Positions 35,900-45,903 are shown, counted from the stretch's first letter. The stretch is DNA of 64,000 nt from Winogradskyella bathintestinalis (GCF_030407435.1 NZ_JASDDK010000004.1:186001-250000); one strand, 5' to 3'. Notes: a model not told the origin generated them from the letters alone. A program made the numbers and translations.

Positions 35900-37939
35900 T
35901 TATAAATTCTCGTCTGAAAGGTGATTATAGTTCTTACTATATCTTAACATTTGATCTGCAAATGCATCTGGTTGCGTAACTTTTATCGCGGTTATTTCCC
36001 CAGCATCATTAGTTTCTTTTACCAGCACAGGATTTACAAAACCACTATAAGGAGGTGAAGGGAACTGCTCATTACGTTTTAAAATTTCAGAATGAATTTC
36101 TTGATCTACTTTCACCCCATAATCTTCTACCAAAGCCTCAACAGCTGCATAATCTCCTTCAGATTTAATACGTTGTGTTTCTCTTAGTAATTGTCCGAAA
36201 AGCTCATGTAGTTTATCGTAATCATTAATATTAAAATAGGTCTTCCCATCTCTAGTCACTTTTTCAATAACGTTATCTGCTTTTCCTTGTTCATATACCC
36301 AAGCCGACACCCATTGTCTATTTCTCATATGAGCTTCTTCAACATCATTGCCTAAATCTAAACGAATTAATTGCGTCATTAAACCATTTCTAATGTATCC
36401 GTCATAAGCTGCCTTTCCAACTTTTTTCCAATCCTCTACCAAACCTAATTCCTGTAATTTAGAATCATACAGATAATATAAACCGACTAAATCTGCACGT
36501 CCTTCTTCTAATGTAGAAGCATAGGTTTTAAGTGTTTCTTTTGTTTCACCAACACCAGGATTTAGTTGTCCGGAAGCATGACCAATTACTTCGTGTAATG
36601 CCGTGTGTAATTTATCTGCTAATTGTCCATATTCTTCTTCTAATTTAATCTCTTCTTCATCGTGCGCAAATTCTTTTAATCGTCCAGAACCACCGGCATT
36701 ATTGTAAGCATTGATTATATTCCCTAAGGATACGGATTTACTACCAACGGCCGCTCTAATCCAATTTGCGTTTGGTAAATTAACACCAATTGGAGTACTT
36801 GGTGATGCATCACCAGCTTCCCCTGCAACGTTAACCACTTTATAAGTTACGCCAACAACATTTTCTTTTTTATGCTCTTTTAATAATGGTGAATTATCCT
36901 CAAACCACTGCGCATTATCAGAAAGTACAGCCATTTTTTTAGACATATCAAAATCATTAATCTGTACTATAGTTTCATAAGACCCTCGGTAACCTAGTGG
37001 ATCATTGTAGACTTCAATAAAGCCGTTAATATAATCAATATTACCTTTTGTCGCCGCTGTCCAAGCCACATTATAATCGTCCCAAATCTGCAAGTCACCT
37101 GTTTTATAATAGTCTATAAGTAGGCCCAATGCAGCAGCTTGATCTTCATTTTCTGCCACGTCTTTAGCTTTAGCTAACCATTCTATAATTTTTTCTATTG
37201 CAGAACCGTATAAGCCATTTACATAATATACACGCTCTTTCAGTTCTCCGTTTTCTTTAACCAATTTTGAATTTAATCCATATGACAACGGTTTTTTAGA
37301 GTTCGGAGATTTTTTCTTCTTGTAAAAGCTAATAACATCGTCTGTAGTAACATCTGGTCCATAAAAATTAACTGCGGAAGCTAACACGTTATCGACACCT
37401 TTAGCTTGATTTACTTTTTTAGAATCCTTGTCATTAAAGATGATTTCAAAGGCTTCATCTGCCAATTCAGTTTTTGTGGCAGATAATAAATTATACAATT
37501 CATCTTTGGTAAATTCAGGCTTTATTTTGTCGTTAGAATAATGATGATGAATTCCATTACTAAACCATATACGTTTTAAATAGGTTTCAAAATTTTTCCA
37601 AGATTTAGCTGATTTGTCACCGTTATATGTCGTATATATATTTTCTAAAGCTCTCCTAATTTTAAGGTTGTGTCTGTAGTTCTGATCCCACATAATATCA
37701 CGACCGGCCAAACCAGCTTCTGTTAAATAATACACTAATTTTTGTTCGTTTAAACTTAAATTTTCCCACCCTGGTATTTGATAACGCAGAATTTTGATGT
37801 CCGCAAACTCTTCTACGTTATAACTGAATTCTGTTTCAACAGCTTGTGCGGTTTCAGTCGGTTCTTCTTTTACTTCATTTTTACATGCCACAATTAGTAA
37901 GGCAAGTAGACAAGTTTTTAATATTGATTTCAAATTCAT
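35900..37939 (-). CDS. M49 (dipeptidyl peptidase III-like) zinc peptidase lipoprotein
   Basis: The open frame extends to 37981, but the ATG at 37939 starts a lipoprotein signal (MNLKSILKTCLLALLIVAC) and a promoter element lies upstream of it, so 679 residues. The zinc site 'HEVIGHASGQ' is the HExxGH motif of DPP III, with the third ligand in 'EEGRADLVGLYY'. Other family segments are 'GFIEVYNDPLGYRGSYE' and 'WVSAWVYEQGKAD'. It removes dipeptides from peptide N-termini, probably outside the cytoplasm. Confidence 0.92.
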   Translation of the reverse strand: MNLKSILKTCLLALLIVACKNEVKEEPTETAQAVETEFSYNVEEFADIKILRYQIPGWENLSLNEQKLVYYLTEAGLAGRDIMWDQNYRHNLKIRRALENIYTTYNGDKSAKSWKNFETYLKRIWFSNGIHHHYSNDKIKPEFTKDELYNLLSATKTELADEAFEIIFNDKDSKKVNQAKGVDNVLASAVNFYGPDVTTDDVISFYKKKKSPNSKKPLSYGLNSKLVKENGELKERVYYVNGLYGSAIEKIIEWLAKAKDVAENEDQAAALGLLIDYYKTGDLQIWDDYNVAWTAATKGNIDYINGFIEVYNDPLGYRGSYETIVQINDFDMSKKMAVLSDNAQWFEDNSPLLKEHKKENVVGVTYKVVNVAGEAGDASPSTPIGVNLPNANWIRAAVGSKSVSLGNIINAYNNAGGSGRLKEFAHDEEEIKLEEEYGQLADKLHTALHEVIGHASGQLNPGVGETKETLKTYASTLEEGRADLVGLYYLYDSKLQELGLVEDWKKVGKAAYDGYIRNGLMTQLIRLDLGNDVEEAHMRNRQWVSAWVYEQGKADNVIEKVTRDGKTYFNINDYDKLHELFGQLLRETQRIKSEGDYAAVEALVEDYGVKVDQEIHSEILKRNEQFPSPPYSGFVNPVLVKETNDAGEITAIKVTQPDAFADQMLRYSKNYNHLSDENL

Positions 37940-37960
37940 TTTATTAGTTTTAGTTGTACA

Positions 37961-37968
37961 CAAATGTA
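37961..37968 (-). promoter_or_regulatory. -7 promoter element of the M49 peptidase gene
   Basis: Minus-strand TACATTTG matches TAnnTTTG, 21 bp before the ATG at 37939. It rules out the longer start at 37981. Confidence 0.55.
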
Positions 37969-37996
37969 ATATATATATCACATATCATAAAATGAC

Positions 37997-38004
37997 TATC
38001 TTTG
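37997..38004 (+). promoter_or_regulatory. -7 promoter element of the SRPBCC/GyrI gene
   Basis: TATCTTTG matches TAnnTTTG, 27 bp before the ATG at 38032, divergent from the M49 element. Confidence 0.55.
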
Positions 38005-38031
38005 ATATTGAATAACATTTAATCCCTAAAA

Positions 38032-39051
38032 ATGAAAATTATAAAATACGTCTTATTACTACTACTTATCCTTGTAATAGGGTTTTCAATTTATATTGCA
38101 GTGCAACCAAATTCGTTTCAAGTTACACGATCTAAAACCATAAATGCACCGCAACAAGTAATATATAATAATGTTATTGACTTTAAAAATTGGGAGGACT
38201 GGAATTCTTGGATTAAAGAAAAACCGGAAATGATAGTGACATTAGCAGAACAAACTAAAGGTATTGGCGGGTCATACTCTTGGAAAGATGATGATGGTGT
38301 AGGTACTATTAAAACCATTGATACCAAACCGAACGCTTCTATTACACAAGAAATGCAGTTTGGCACTTACCCAAAATCTGATGTTAATTGGCAGTTTAAA
38401 TCAAATGAGGATGGAACCACCGATGTAACTTGGACAATTTCTGGCAAGGATTTACCCTTCGATTTTAAAATGATTTCGGCCTTTATGGGTGGTATGGAAA
38501 AACAAATTGGACCTCATTTTGAAAATGGATTGTCTATGCTAGACAGTGTGATACAAAATGACATGAAGAAATATAGTATTAAACATGAAGGCATTACCCA
38601 ACATAGTGGTGGCTATTACCTTTACAATACAACATCTAGTAAGTTTAGTGATTTTGAAAAAAATATGACTACAATGCTCCCTAAAGTAGGAGCTTATGCT
38701 ATGACTCACAATGTAACCATGGCAGGACCTCCGTTTATTTTATATCACAAATGGGATGAAGAAAATAATGCGGTTATATTTTCTTGTTGTGTACCCACCA
38801 ACTCAAAAATTATTTCTAATGACGAAAATATATTAACTGGTAAACTTGAATCATTTAAAGCCGTAAAATCTGTTTTAAAAGGAGATTATTCTAATTTGAA
38901 GGAAGCCTGGGAAACAACGATGAATTATATTGCTGATCATAATTTAGTAATGGTTGAAGGTGGAGCAAGGCTCGAAACGTATTTAACGGACCCTATGAAC
39001 GAACCAAATCCTGCAAATTGGGTTACTGAGATTTATGTAGAGATTGAATAA
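38032..39051 (+). CDS. Membrane-anchored SRPBCC + GyrI-like (effector-binding) protein
   Basis: The 339-residue protein has an N-terminal helix (YVLLLLLILVIGFSIYIAV). An SRPBCC/START-like domain follows ('RSKTINAPQQVIYNNVIDF', 'NWEDWNSWIKEKPEM', to about residue 175). The C-terminal half is a GyrI/AraC-effector-binding-like domain ('PFILYHKWDEENNAVIFSCC', 'NPANWVTEIYVEIE'). Both folds bind small hydrophobic ligands. No DNA-binding domain is present. Function is unknown. Confidence 0.87.
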   Translation: MKIIKYVLLLLLILVIGFSIYIAVQPNSFQVTRSKTINAPQQVIYNNVIDFKNWEDWNSWIKEKPEMIVTLAEQTKGIGGSYSWKDDDGVGTIKTIDTKPNASITQEMQFGTYPKSDVNWQFKSNEDGTTDVTWTISGKDLPFDFKMISAFMGGMEKQIGPHFENGLSMLDSVIQNDMKKYSIKHEGITQHSGGYYLYNTTSSKFSDFEKNMTTMLPKVGAYAMTHNVTMAGPPFILYHKWDEENNAVIFSCCVPTNSKIISNDENILTGKLESFKAVKSVLKGDYSNLKEAWETTMNYIADHNLVMVEGGARLETYLTDPMNEPNPANWVTEIYVEIE

Positions 39052-39293
39052 GTTTTTAATTCATAATATTTTTAAAATGAAGTTTACATAAACGTGTGAC
39101 GGGTAATGGTTGATCATTGTTTCTTTATAAGAATATAAAGAAATTTAACCAAAGATGCTCACAGATTCGTTATAAGATTATAACTATTACTTCAAAAAAA
39201 TCAACAATTTAATTTTTACGATTAAAAACGTATGATTATACTCATCGTACTAAGTAATAACAACTATCTAATACTAACTAATAAACAATAACG

Positions 39294-39659
39294 TTGAAAC
39301 AATTATTACTTGTATTTTTAGGCGGGGGGTTCGGGAGTGTACTTCGTTTTATCATCGGAAAATGGCTCAACAATTCTGAAACAGGCATTCCTTATGGCAC
39401 ATTTGCTGCAAATATTATCGGCAGCTTATTAATCGGGGTTATATTGGGCTTGGCAGCTAAAAACGAAACTTTATCTCAAAGTCAAACCTTACTTTTAGCA
39501 ACTGGGTTTTGTGGTGGGTTTACCACATTTTCTACCTTCGCTTATGAAAACCATGTGTTTTTGAAATCGGGTGATTTTATGAGTTTTGCCGTCTATACCG
39601 TAGCTAGTTTTGTGATTGGATTTTTGGCTGTTTTTTTAGGAATGTTTTTGGTAAAATAA
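39294..39659 (+). CDS. crcB: Fluoride exporter CrcB/Fluc
   Basis: The 121-residue protein starts at a TTG. It has four membrane helices with the Fluc signatures 'GGGFGSVLRFIIGKW', 'GTFAANIIGSLLIG' and 'TGFCGGFTTFSTFAYE', the last being the pore-lining Phe/Thr region. It forms a dual-topology dimer that leaks fluoride out. I looked for a crcB-motif fluoride riboswitch in the 240 bp upstream and do not see one. Confidence 0.95.
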   Translation: MKQLLLVFLGGGFGSVLRFIIGKWLNNSETGIPYGTFAANIIGSLLIGVILGLAAKNETLSQSQTLLLATGFCGGFTTFSTFAYENHVFLKSGDFMSFAVYTVASFVIGFLAVFLGMFLVK

Positions 39660-39863
39660 ATTCAAAAGAATTAAATGTCAATTTGCAATAGGCGGAATAC
39701 AATAATTCCAAGAAGTGATACAAAATAGAATTATCTTTATCTAATAACTCGCGATTCCATAAACTATCGGACTTGGTTAACCCTTATAATAAACCAATTA
39801 ACTTCTTAAAGGGTAATTCACTTTAGTACCAAAATCGCTGCACCCTTCTGAAAAACCTAAAAA

Positions 39864-40232
39864 CTATTCTTTTTTATAAAACCCTTTTTCTTCTAATCCC
39901 TCTACTTCTTTTAGTATTGAAATAAAAATAGAATCATTAATATCATCGACGAATTCATAACGTAGTGATTTTACTACTTTACGTTTTTCGGAAACTAAAT
40001 ATATATCCCATTTTTTAGATAAATGTGCAGAGTGCCAAAAACCAACATCAACGTAATTTTTGCTCTGATTAATATAACACAAAGGCCGTTTGTTTATATA
40101 ATAACATGGCATGCGCCATTTGTATAATAAATCTGCCTCTGGCAAAGTGTGCTCAATTAACATTTGCAGATGCAAGTAAATAGACTTGTAAGGTTCTGGT
40201 TGTTTTAGGATATGTGCTTCAGCTGGATTCAA
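39864..40232 (-). CDS. DUF1801 family protein
   Basis: The 122-residue protein appears to start at a TTG (MNPAEAHILKQPEPYKSIYL). It shows 'PEADLLYKWRMPCYYINKRP', 'LCYINQSKNYVDVGFWHSAH' and 'SLRYEFVDDIND', the DUF1801/YdhG-like fold. Function is unknown. The start lies 4 bp after the stop of the upstream small membrane protein. Confidence 0.8.
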   Translation of the reverse strand: MNPAEAHILKQPEPYKSIYLHLQMLIEHTLPEADLLYKWRMPCYYINKRPLCYINQSKNYVDVGFWHSAHLSKKWDIYLVSEKRKVVKSLRYEFVDDINDSIFISILKEVEGLEEKGFYKKE

Positions 40233-40236
40233 AAAT

Positions 40237-40590
40237 TTAAAATAATCCCATTATACCAATTACAATAAGACCGATACCAATTATAGCTTTAAAGGGCATC
40301 AATTTGTCGGATAACTTTCTAAGGCTAGTTTCTATAGAAGGTACTTTTCCGAATACATGAGTTAAAAGTAAAATACCACCTAAAATACTTACAATATTAA
40401 ATAAGAGACCATCCCAAAATTCTAATATGGCTAAAATAATAAGAGCAAGACCTATAATGGTATCAAACGGTGCCAAAAAGCCAGCAATATTATTAAAAAA
40501 GTTACGTTCACCATCCCATTTATCTAAGGTTGTTAATCCTAATAAAATGCCACCAGAAATATTCGCTACAGCTAAAAGTAATTCAGTCAT
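40237..40590 (-). CDS. Small four-helix membrane protein
   Basis: The 117 residues carry four predicted membrane helices arranged as two similar halves; compare 'PFDTIIGLALIILAILEFWD' with 'PFKAIIGIGLIVIGIMGLF'. This suggests internal duplication. No known domain is recognised. It appears co-transcribed with the DUF1801 gene. Confidence 0.75.
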   Translation of the reverse strand: MTELLLAVANISGGILLGLTTLDKWDGERNFFNNIAGFLAPFDTIIGLALIILAILEFWDGLLFNIVSILGGILLLTHVFGKVPSIETSLRKLSDKLMPFKAIIGIGLIVIGIMGLF

Positions 40591-40743
40591 ATTTGTTTAG
40601 TCTTTTATAATTGAATTATAAATTTAATCAAATCGCTAAAATATATTTGTTCAAATCGAATATTTTATTTCACTTTATATTTCAAAGTACTTTAATATGA
40701 GTCAACAAGATTATTAAAATGGTATTAATGAGAATAAAATCTT

Positions 40744-41190
40744 ATGAATAAATCATCTCGATTTACTTCTTTAAGCGGATTATCTGGAATTCTCGCAGGT
40801 GTATACGCAATTATTGGTGCATAGACTGGGATTTTACTCACCACAAGAAAAGCAAATGAGACAGGTGAGAAAATCTGGGACAACTCATCAGGTCGCTTAT
40901 TATTAAATTTTCTAACTCCTTTTATCACTGGAGGTTTTTATATACTTATTATTTTAAGTCAAGGAAAATATGGACAGACGGGTAGTTTAATGCTAATTTT
41001 CCATGGTTTAGCTTTAATTAGTGCATCTAAATATAATATTGGAGACATTAAATATTTATGGTTTATTCAAATTATATTAGGTTTGATTGCTAGTTATTAC
41101 CTCGGTTCTGGATTTTGGCTTTGGGCTCTTGGCTTTAGAATTATGCATATTATTTATGGTACATGGATACTTTTTAAATATGACAGGTAA
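40744..41190 (+). pseudogene. Decayed four- to five-helix membrane protein gene (internal deletion plus TAG)
   Basis: An ATG at 40744 starts 'MNKSSRFTSLSGLSGILAGV', then 'YAIIGA' followed by TAG at 40822-40824. The same frame continues 'TGILLTTRKANETGEKIWDN' and 'LNFLTPFITGGFYILIILSQ' to the stop at 41190. The first helix joins directly to a segment that normally follows a second helix, so an internal deletion seems to have removed a piece as well. The intact C-terminal part could be read from the ATG at 40990 but lacks the N-terminal helices. The regulator remnant behind it is also broken. Confidence 0.7.
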
Positions 41191-41319
41191 TGAATTTTAA
41201 ATGAGCATAAGAGTTGTAGTATACAGCATTGGCGCAGAGCAACTATCGCATCCCAAATACCAAAACCAGCGCATTGAACTAATTAGTAAATACGGAATAC
41301 TGAAATTTGAGTATAATAA

Positions 41320-41598
41320 CGAACAAATAAACGCTTCGATCAAAGAATACGACTTGGCATCGTGTCTGTTCCTATGGCAAATGTATATGCCGATTTTAAA
41401 ATTCTTAAAGAATTATTGGGCTCCACGGACGGAAATTTAGCAAGTCATACTAAAGCGCTGGAAAAAGCAAATTACATTTCTGTAGAAAAACAGTTTATTG
41501 GTCGAAAACCATACACGCGATATAGTGCCACTAAACTTGGCAAAGCAGAATTTAAAAAGCGTATTGAAGCTCTTGAAAAATTAATCAATAAAACGTAA
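41320..41598 (+). pseudogene. 5'-damaged winged-helix regulator (HTH_34-like)
   Basis: The frame opens after a TAA at 41317 and reads 'RTNKRFDQRIRLGIVSVPMA', 'DFKILKELLGSTDGNLASHT', 'ALEKANYISVEKQFIGRKPY' and 'TRYSATKLGKAEFKKRIEAL'. This is a near-complete winged-helix DNA-binding domain of the type annotated as 'transcriptional regulator' (PF13601). No ATG exists upstream in frame; only a GTG at 41362 inside the first helix is available. The start codon therefore seems lost. It may once have been a regulator/membrane-protein pair with the broken gene just upstream. Confidence 0.6.
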
Positions 41599-41848
41599 TA
41601 GAAATTTGCTTCAATTTTTTGAAGTATATTATTGAAAAATAAACTCTTTTTTTTTAATCATTTAATCATTTTTTTTTATTTCTAATCTAGAATCTATTTT
41701 TGTCCATTATTTTTAGATATACTGAACATTATTTTAGCACCATTTCAATATTATGATGCCTCGTTATTTATTTTAGTTTTCGGTATATTCCTAATAGTAG
41801 GTTATTAGATGATTAAAAATTTAAATCAATTATAAAAAAATTAGAATT

Positions 41849-42544
41849 ATGAAATCAACATTTTTTATGCTATTATTAGCATTATCCATGACGGCCTGCA
41901 ATGAAAGCACGAGAAAAATTGGACTTGACGGTAGCGCCGAAAAACAAGTGCAAAGAGACAGTTCAAAAGTTGCCATTGCCGATCTGCCCATTTTAATAGA
42001 CAGTACGGATTATCTCATCCATCCTATTGGATATATAACTGACAATTCAAAATATTCAAGTTATAGTAAAAAAAGCCATCAAAAAACATATAATATCTCT
42101 CGCTATCATAATTTCAATATTACTGGTGAATTCAGTAATCTTAAATTCCAACAGCTTAATTCAGAAAAAATCACAGCTTTAACCGATAAAATTGTAGAAA
42201 TTACATCTATCCGATTTTTAGAAAATATAAGAATACAAACTGGACGGCAGTATTTGGTTTATACAATAAGAGATTTAGATACGAACAACGATGCAAAAAT
42301 TAATTCAAAAGATTTTGAATCTTTATATATCAGTAATATTAATGGTGAAAATCTCAAAAAAATATCACCAGAATTGACTCAATTAGTCGATTGGAAAATT
42401 ATTCCGCAACTGAACCGATTATATTTTAAAAGTATTGCAGACACTAACATGGATGGCGAGTTTGATAAAAAGGATAATCTCAATTATCATTTTGTAGATC
42501 TAGACGATAATGTAATGAATGTTGTTTCTTACCAACCCATTTAA
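41849..42544 (+). CDS. Lipoprotein with EF-hand-like loops
   Basis: The 231-residue protein has a lipobox in 'LALSMTACNES'. The C-terminal half contains two calcium-loop-like sequences, 'DTNNDAKINSKDF' and 'DTNMDGEFDKKDN', each with Asp/Asn at loop positions 1, 3 and 5. The rest is unrecognised. A role in calcium-dependent surface or periplasmic binding is inference. Confidence 0.75.
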   Translation: MKSTFFMLLLALSMTACNESTRKIGLDGSAEKQVQRDSSKVAIADLPILIDSTDYLIHPIGYITDNSKYSSYSKKSHQKTYNISRYHNFNITGEFSNLKFQQLNSEKITALTDKIVEITSIRFLENIRIQTGRQYLVYTIRDLDTNNDAKINSKDFESLYISNINGENLKKISPELTQLVDWKIIPQLNRLYFKSIADTNMDGEFDKKDNLNYHFVDLDDNVMNVVSYQPI

Positions 42545-42634
42545 GTGCATTTTACTTATAACGAGGTACAACCAACTTTTACGTCTCAATTTTTGGTATA
42601 TTTATAATTCAAACACTTATCTAAAAAACTAAAT

Positions 42635-44542
42635 ATGAAAAAAATCGCTATTTACACCATCCTGAGTTTTTCACTTTTTTGGGCATGTAAAAACGAGGGC
42701 AAAGTAGATAAAACTACCTCTAAAACTATTGGATTGCTATCTATTTCTAAAGCGAAACCTCAGCCTGGTGAAACTATAGAAATCACTTATAAGAACGACA
42801 ATGTTACCGAAGCGTTTTATCAATATTTGGTAAATACTAAAAATTATCCTGCCGATATAGATTTAGAATCCAATGGGAGAGAACATACAGGATCCATAAA
42901 AATTCCTGATTCAGCACAAGCCATAGCTTTTGTCTTTAAAACTGGTGATGATTATGAGGCCAATAATGAAAAAGGCTATATTATACCATTGTATAATACT
43001 GATGGAGCACAAATTTCTGGCAGTAACGCGGCAGCTGCACTATATTCAGTTAGAAATGGGAATTATGAAGGCATCAAAGCAGATAAAAATGAGGTCGCCG
43101 ACATTTTAAAAGCTGATTTAAACAATGATCCTAATCTAAAAAAAGATTGGGAAAAAATATACTTGCAACTGGCGTATGAAAATAATAAAGTAGAAGGCAA
43201 AAAGCTTATTGATTCTTACTTAGAGGACATCAACATGAAAACAGATAAATTTGAAAAAGATTATGTGAATATGATAGAGTTCTACAGTACCATTGGTCAA
43301 AAATCAAAGTCAGATTCTATTAAAACCATGGTTATTGAAAAATTTCCGAAAGGAAAAACAGCCAGTTATGAGTCCGTTTTAGCATTTTATGATGAGAGTG
43401 ACATAGATAAGCAAGAAGCGCATTTTGAAAAATATCTCGAAGCTAATTCTAAAATGAGCAATTGGGTAAGTAACATGGCTACCAATCTTGCTACCTACCA
43501 TTTTGATAATGGGAACATGGAAAATTTTGAAAAATATGCATCTCATATAGATAATAAAACAAATAGAGCTTCCATGCTAAATAATTTAGCTTGGTCAATG
43601 GCAGAAAAAGGCGAAAGTTTAGATAAAGCCGAAAAATTATCCAAAACTTCACTCGATTTAATTACAGACTTACAAAAAGAACCAACCGACAAACCAGAAT
43701 ATTTCACACAAAAACAATACGAGAAAAATCTGAGATCCTCTTATAAAATGTATGCAGACACATATGCTTTCATACTTTTTAAACAAGGAAATATAAAAGA
43801 GGCCATTACTTATCAAGAAAAAGCACACGATCCTGAGTCTAGCGATGCTGAAGCTAATGCCAGATACATTAGTTATTTAATGGCAGATGACCAATACGAA
43901 TCCGTTATTGATAAAGCTGAAAAAATTTTAAAATTAGGCAATGGTAATGACGATATAAAATCTGCATTTAAAACAGCCTATCTAAAAATGAATCCAAATT
44001 CTAACGATGTGGAAATGAAATTAGAGGATTTGAAAAAAGAAGGCTATAACAAAAGCGTAGAAGAAATTAAGGCGAAATTAATCGATGAAGAAGCCCCACA
44101 GTTCACTTTAAAAAATACGGAAGGCCAGGATATTACCTTGGCCGATCTTAAAGGCAAAGTTGTAATATTAGATTTTTGGGCTACTTGGTGTGGCCCTTGT
44201 AAAGCCTCTTTTCCAGGCATGCAAAAAGTGGTGACTAAATATAAGGATGATGAAAACGTAGAATTACTGTTTGTCGATACTTTTGAAAGTGGTGAAAACA
44301 GAGAACAACTGGTTGAAGATTTTATCGCTAAAAACAACTACGATTTCCATGTCGTTTATGACAATGAGATTAAAGATTCTAGAGATTTCGAAGTGGCAAA
44401 AAAATACGAAGTTGACGGTATCCCAACAAAAGTTATTATTGGCCCGAATGGTAAAATAAATTTTAAATCCGTAGGGTATAGTGGCTCAATTGATAAGCTG
44501 ATTTCCGAAATGGATATTATGATTGATATATTGAAATCATAA
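42635..44542 (+). CDS. TlpA-like thioredoxin-fold lipoprotein with TPR-like N-terminal region
   Basis: The 635-residue protein has a lipobox in 'SFSLFWACKNE'. The N-terminal ~130 residues are beta-rich. A long helical section follows ('NNLAWSMAEKGESLDKAEKL', 'FKQGNIKEAITYQEKAHDPE') that looks like TPR repeats. From about residue 490 comes a TlpA/AhpC-type redoxin domain with the active site 'FWATWCGPCKASFPGM' and cis-Pro in 'VDGIPTKVIIG'. It is a periplasmic thiol-disulfide oxidoreductase, likely reducing or maturing exported proteins. Confidence 0.9.
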   Translation: MKKIAIYTILSFSLFWACKNEGKVDKTTSKTIGLLSISKAKPQPGETIEITYKNDNVTEAFYQYLVNTKNYPADIDLESNGREHTGSIKIPDSAQAIAFVFKTGDDYEANNEKGYIIPLYNTDGAQISGSNAAAALYSVRNGNYEGIKADKNEVADILKADLNNDPNLKKDWEKIYLQLAYENNKVEGKKLIDSYLEDINMKTDKFEKDYVNMIEFYSTIGQKSKSDSIKTMVIEKFPKGKTASYESVLAFYDESDIDKQEAHFEKYLEANSKMSNWVSNMATNLATYHFDNGNMENFEKYASHIDNKTNRASMLNNLAWSMAEKGESLDKAEKLSKTSLDLITDLQKEPTDKPEYFTQKQYEKNLRSSYKMYADTYAFILFKQGNIKEAITYQEKAHDPESSDAEANARYISYLMADDQYESVIDKAEKILKLGNGNDDIKSAFKTAYLKMNPNSNDVEMKLEDLKKEGYNKSVEEIKAKLIDEEAPQFTLKNTEGQDITLADLKGKVVILDFWATWCGPCKASFPGMQKVVTKYKDDENVELLFVDTFESGENREQLVEDFIAKNNYDFHVVYDNEIKDSRDFEVAKKYEVDGIPTKVIIGPNGKINFKSVGYSGSIDKLISEMDIMIDILKS

Positions 44543-44563
44543 TTCCTAGAAGTTTAAAACCAA

Positions 44564-44594
44564 AAAGCCCAAGCTAAAAATTAACTTGGGCTTT
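44564..44594. terminator. Bidirectional terminator between convergent genes
   Basis: Stem AAAGCCCAAG (44564-44573) with CTTGGGCTTT (44585-44594), 11-nt loop, with A/T tracts on both sides. Confidence 0.85.
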
Positions 44595-44613
44595 CTTTAT
44601 TTTATTCATATTT

Positions 44614-45816
44614 CTATTTTCCATCTACATAATCCTGCAAATAACTGAAACGCTTAGTCAATTTACCATGTTCAGTGATTTTGGCACGCTTTAAAACCTC
44701 ATTTTCATCGTTGTTGAAAAATGCGGGCAAAACGTGTTCTAAAAATGTCTCGCCGAAACCTTCACTTGCATCTTTAGGCAATTCGCAGGGTAAATTATCC
44801 ACTGCCATAACTGTTATTGCATTTTCCGCATCAAACGCGACTTCTTTTTCTGTTCTCGGATTATAGCCATAAAAAGGCTCTTCAATAGTCGAAGGCCTAA
44901 TGGTACTTGCCACAGGGCCATCAATATCACAGGAAATATCAGCCACTAAATTAATTCGAAATTCAGGATGTTTGGCGTTTTCCCTAGTAAATAAGTAAGG
45001 TGCATTATTGCCATAAAAATGACCAGCTATAAAGTAATCGGTTTCTTTAGCATAAGGCATAAAATTACTTTCGTAACCCGACGGATCTTTATAAAATTTA
45101 TGCTTATCCCCTACTTTACCATCTTTTCGTTTGGCATATTCCATTACATCTGCCATAACATAAACTGGTTCTGTAAACTGACTCGTTAAATACAAAGCAT
45201 CGCTAATTTGTTTAATTTCTAAGTGATCTAAAATTTCCTTTGCTCCATAAGCTACTTTTCCTGTTCCTGATAAAAGAATTTTTAAATTCGGTATTGTAAT
45301 TTTATTCAATTCAGCCTTAACTTGGTTGAGATCTGTTAAAGTCTCAACTTTTGGTAAATTAAATAAACCGTCTCTTAAACCTAAAGCTCTAAACCCATTA
45401 TATGCGCCAACTAAGCCAGCATACCGACCAAATCCTATAAGACGAGCACCACTTTTTCTTACGATAGTTTCATGGTCGAACATTTCTATATTTTTCTCAA
45501 GCATAGCTATAAGAAGTTTCCTATTGTAGGGTTGCTTTTTTATAGTATGCGAAAAATAAAAGTATTTTTTATTTGGGATTAAGTTATTAATTGGCACTTC
45601 TTTTACACCGATCATAACATCGGCCTCAGAGACATCATCTAAAACCTCAAAGCCCATAGTTTTATAAGCCTCATCTGGGAATATTCTAATTTCAGAAGAT
45701 TCTACAATAAATCGCGCATTTGGAAAAGCTAATTGGGCTTCGGCTAAGTGTTCTGGTGAAAATACCACACGTCTGTCTGGTGGATTTTTTCGTTCTTTAA
45801 TGATGGCGAATGTCAT
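44614..45816 (-). CDS. Saccharopine dehydrogenase-like / AlaDH-PNT-type NAD(P)-dependent oxidoreductase
   Basis: The 400-residue protein begins 'MTFAIIKERKNPPDRRVVFS', the N-terminal domain of the alanine dehydrogenase/PNT and LYS1-type saccharopine dehydrogenase group. 'VMIGVKEVPINNL' and 'YFYFSHTIKKQPYNRKLLIA' follow, with the Rossmann-like segment 'LKILLSGTGKVAYGAKEIL'. A late 'LVADISCDIDGPVASTIRPS' is typical of LYS1-like enzymes. Whether it makes or degrades saccharopine is unclear. It stands alone with a good promoter. Confidence 0.85.
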   Translation of the reverse strand: MTFAIIKERKNPPDRRVVFSPEHLAEAQLAFPNARFIVESSEIRIFPDEAYKTMGFEVLDDVSEADVMIGVKEVPINNLIPNKKYFYFSHTIKKQPYNRKLLIAMLEKNIEMFDHETIVRKSGARLIGFGRYAGLVGAYNGFRALGLRDGLFNLPKVETLTDLNQVKAELNKITIPNLKILLSGTGKVAYGAKEILDHLEIKQISDALYLTSQFTEPVYVMADVMEYAKRKDGKVGDKHKFYKDPSGYESNFMPYAKETDYFIAGHFYGNNAPYLFTRENAKHPEFRINLVADISCDIDGPVASTIRPSTIEEPFYGYNPRTEKEVAFDAENAITVMAVDNLPCELPKDASEGFGETFLEHVLPAFFNNDENEVLKRAKITEHGKLTKRFSYLQDYVDGK

Positions 45817-45862
45817 GAAAATTGATTTTCATTCCCACTACAGTGAGAAACTAAGTTATGCT

Positions 45863-45893
45863 CAAAAATAAGCCGAATTAAATACCTTTACAA
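45863..45893 (-). promoter_or_regulatory. Promoter of the saccharopine-dehydrogenase-like gene
   Basis: Minus-strand -7 TATTTTTG (complement of 45863-45870) and -33 TTG (complement of 45891-45893) with a 20-bp spacer, the best consensus promoter in the window. Confidence 0.7.
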
Positions 45894-45903
45894 ATTTTGT
45901 AGG

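Noticed and set aside
39060-39293. Fluoride riboswitch upstream of crcB
   Set aside because: The conserved GG-GAUGG…CCGCC…CUGAUG elements of the crcB motif are not present.
41201-41440. 79-codon ORF before the winged-helix remnant
   Set aside because: It overlaps the recognisable regulator sequence in another frame and has no family resemblance itself.
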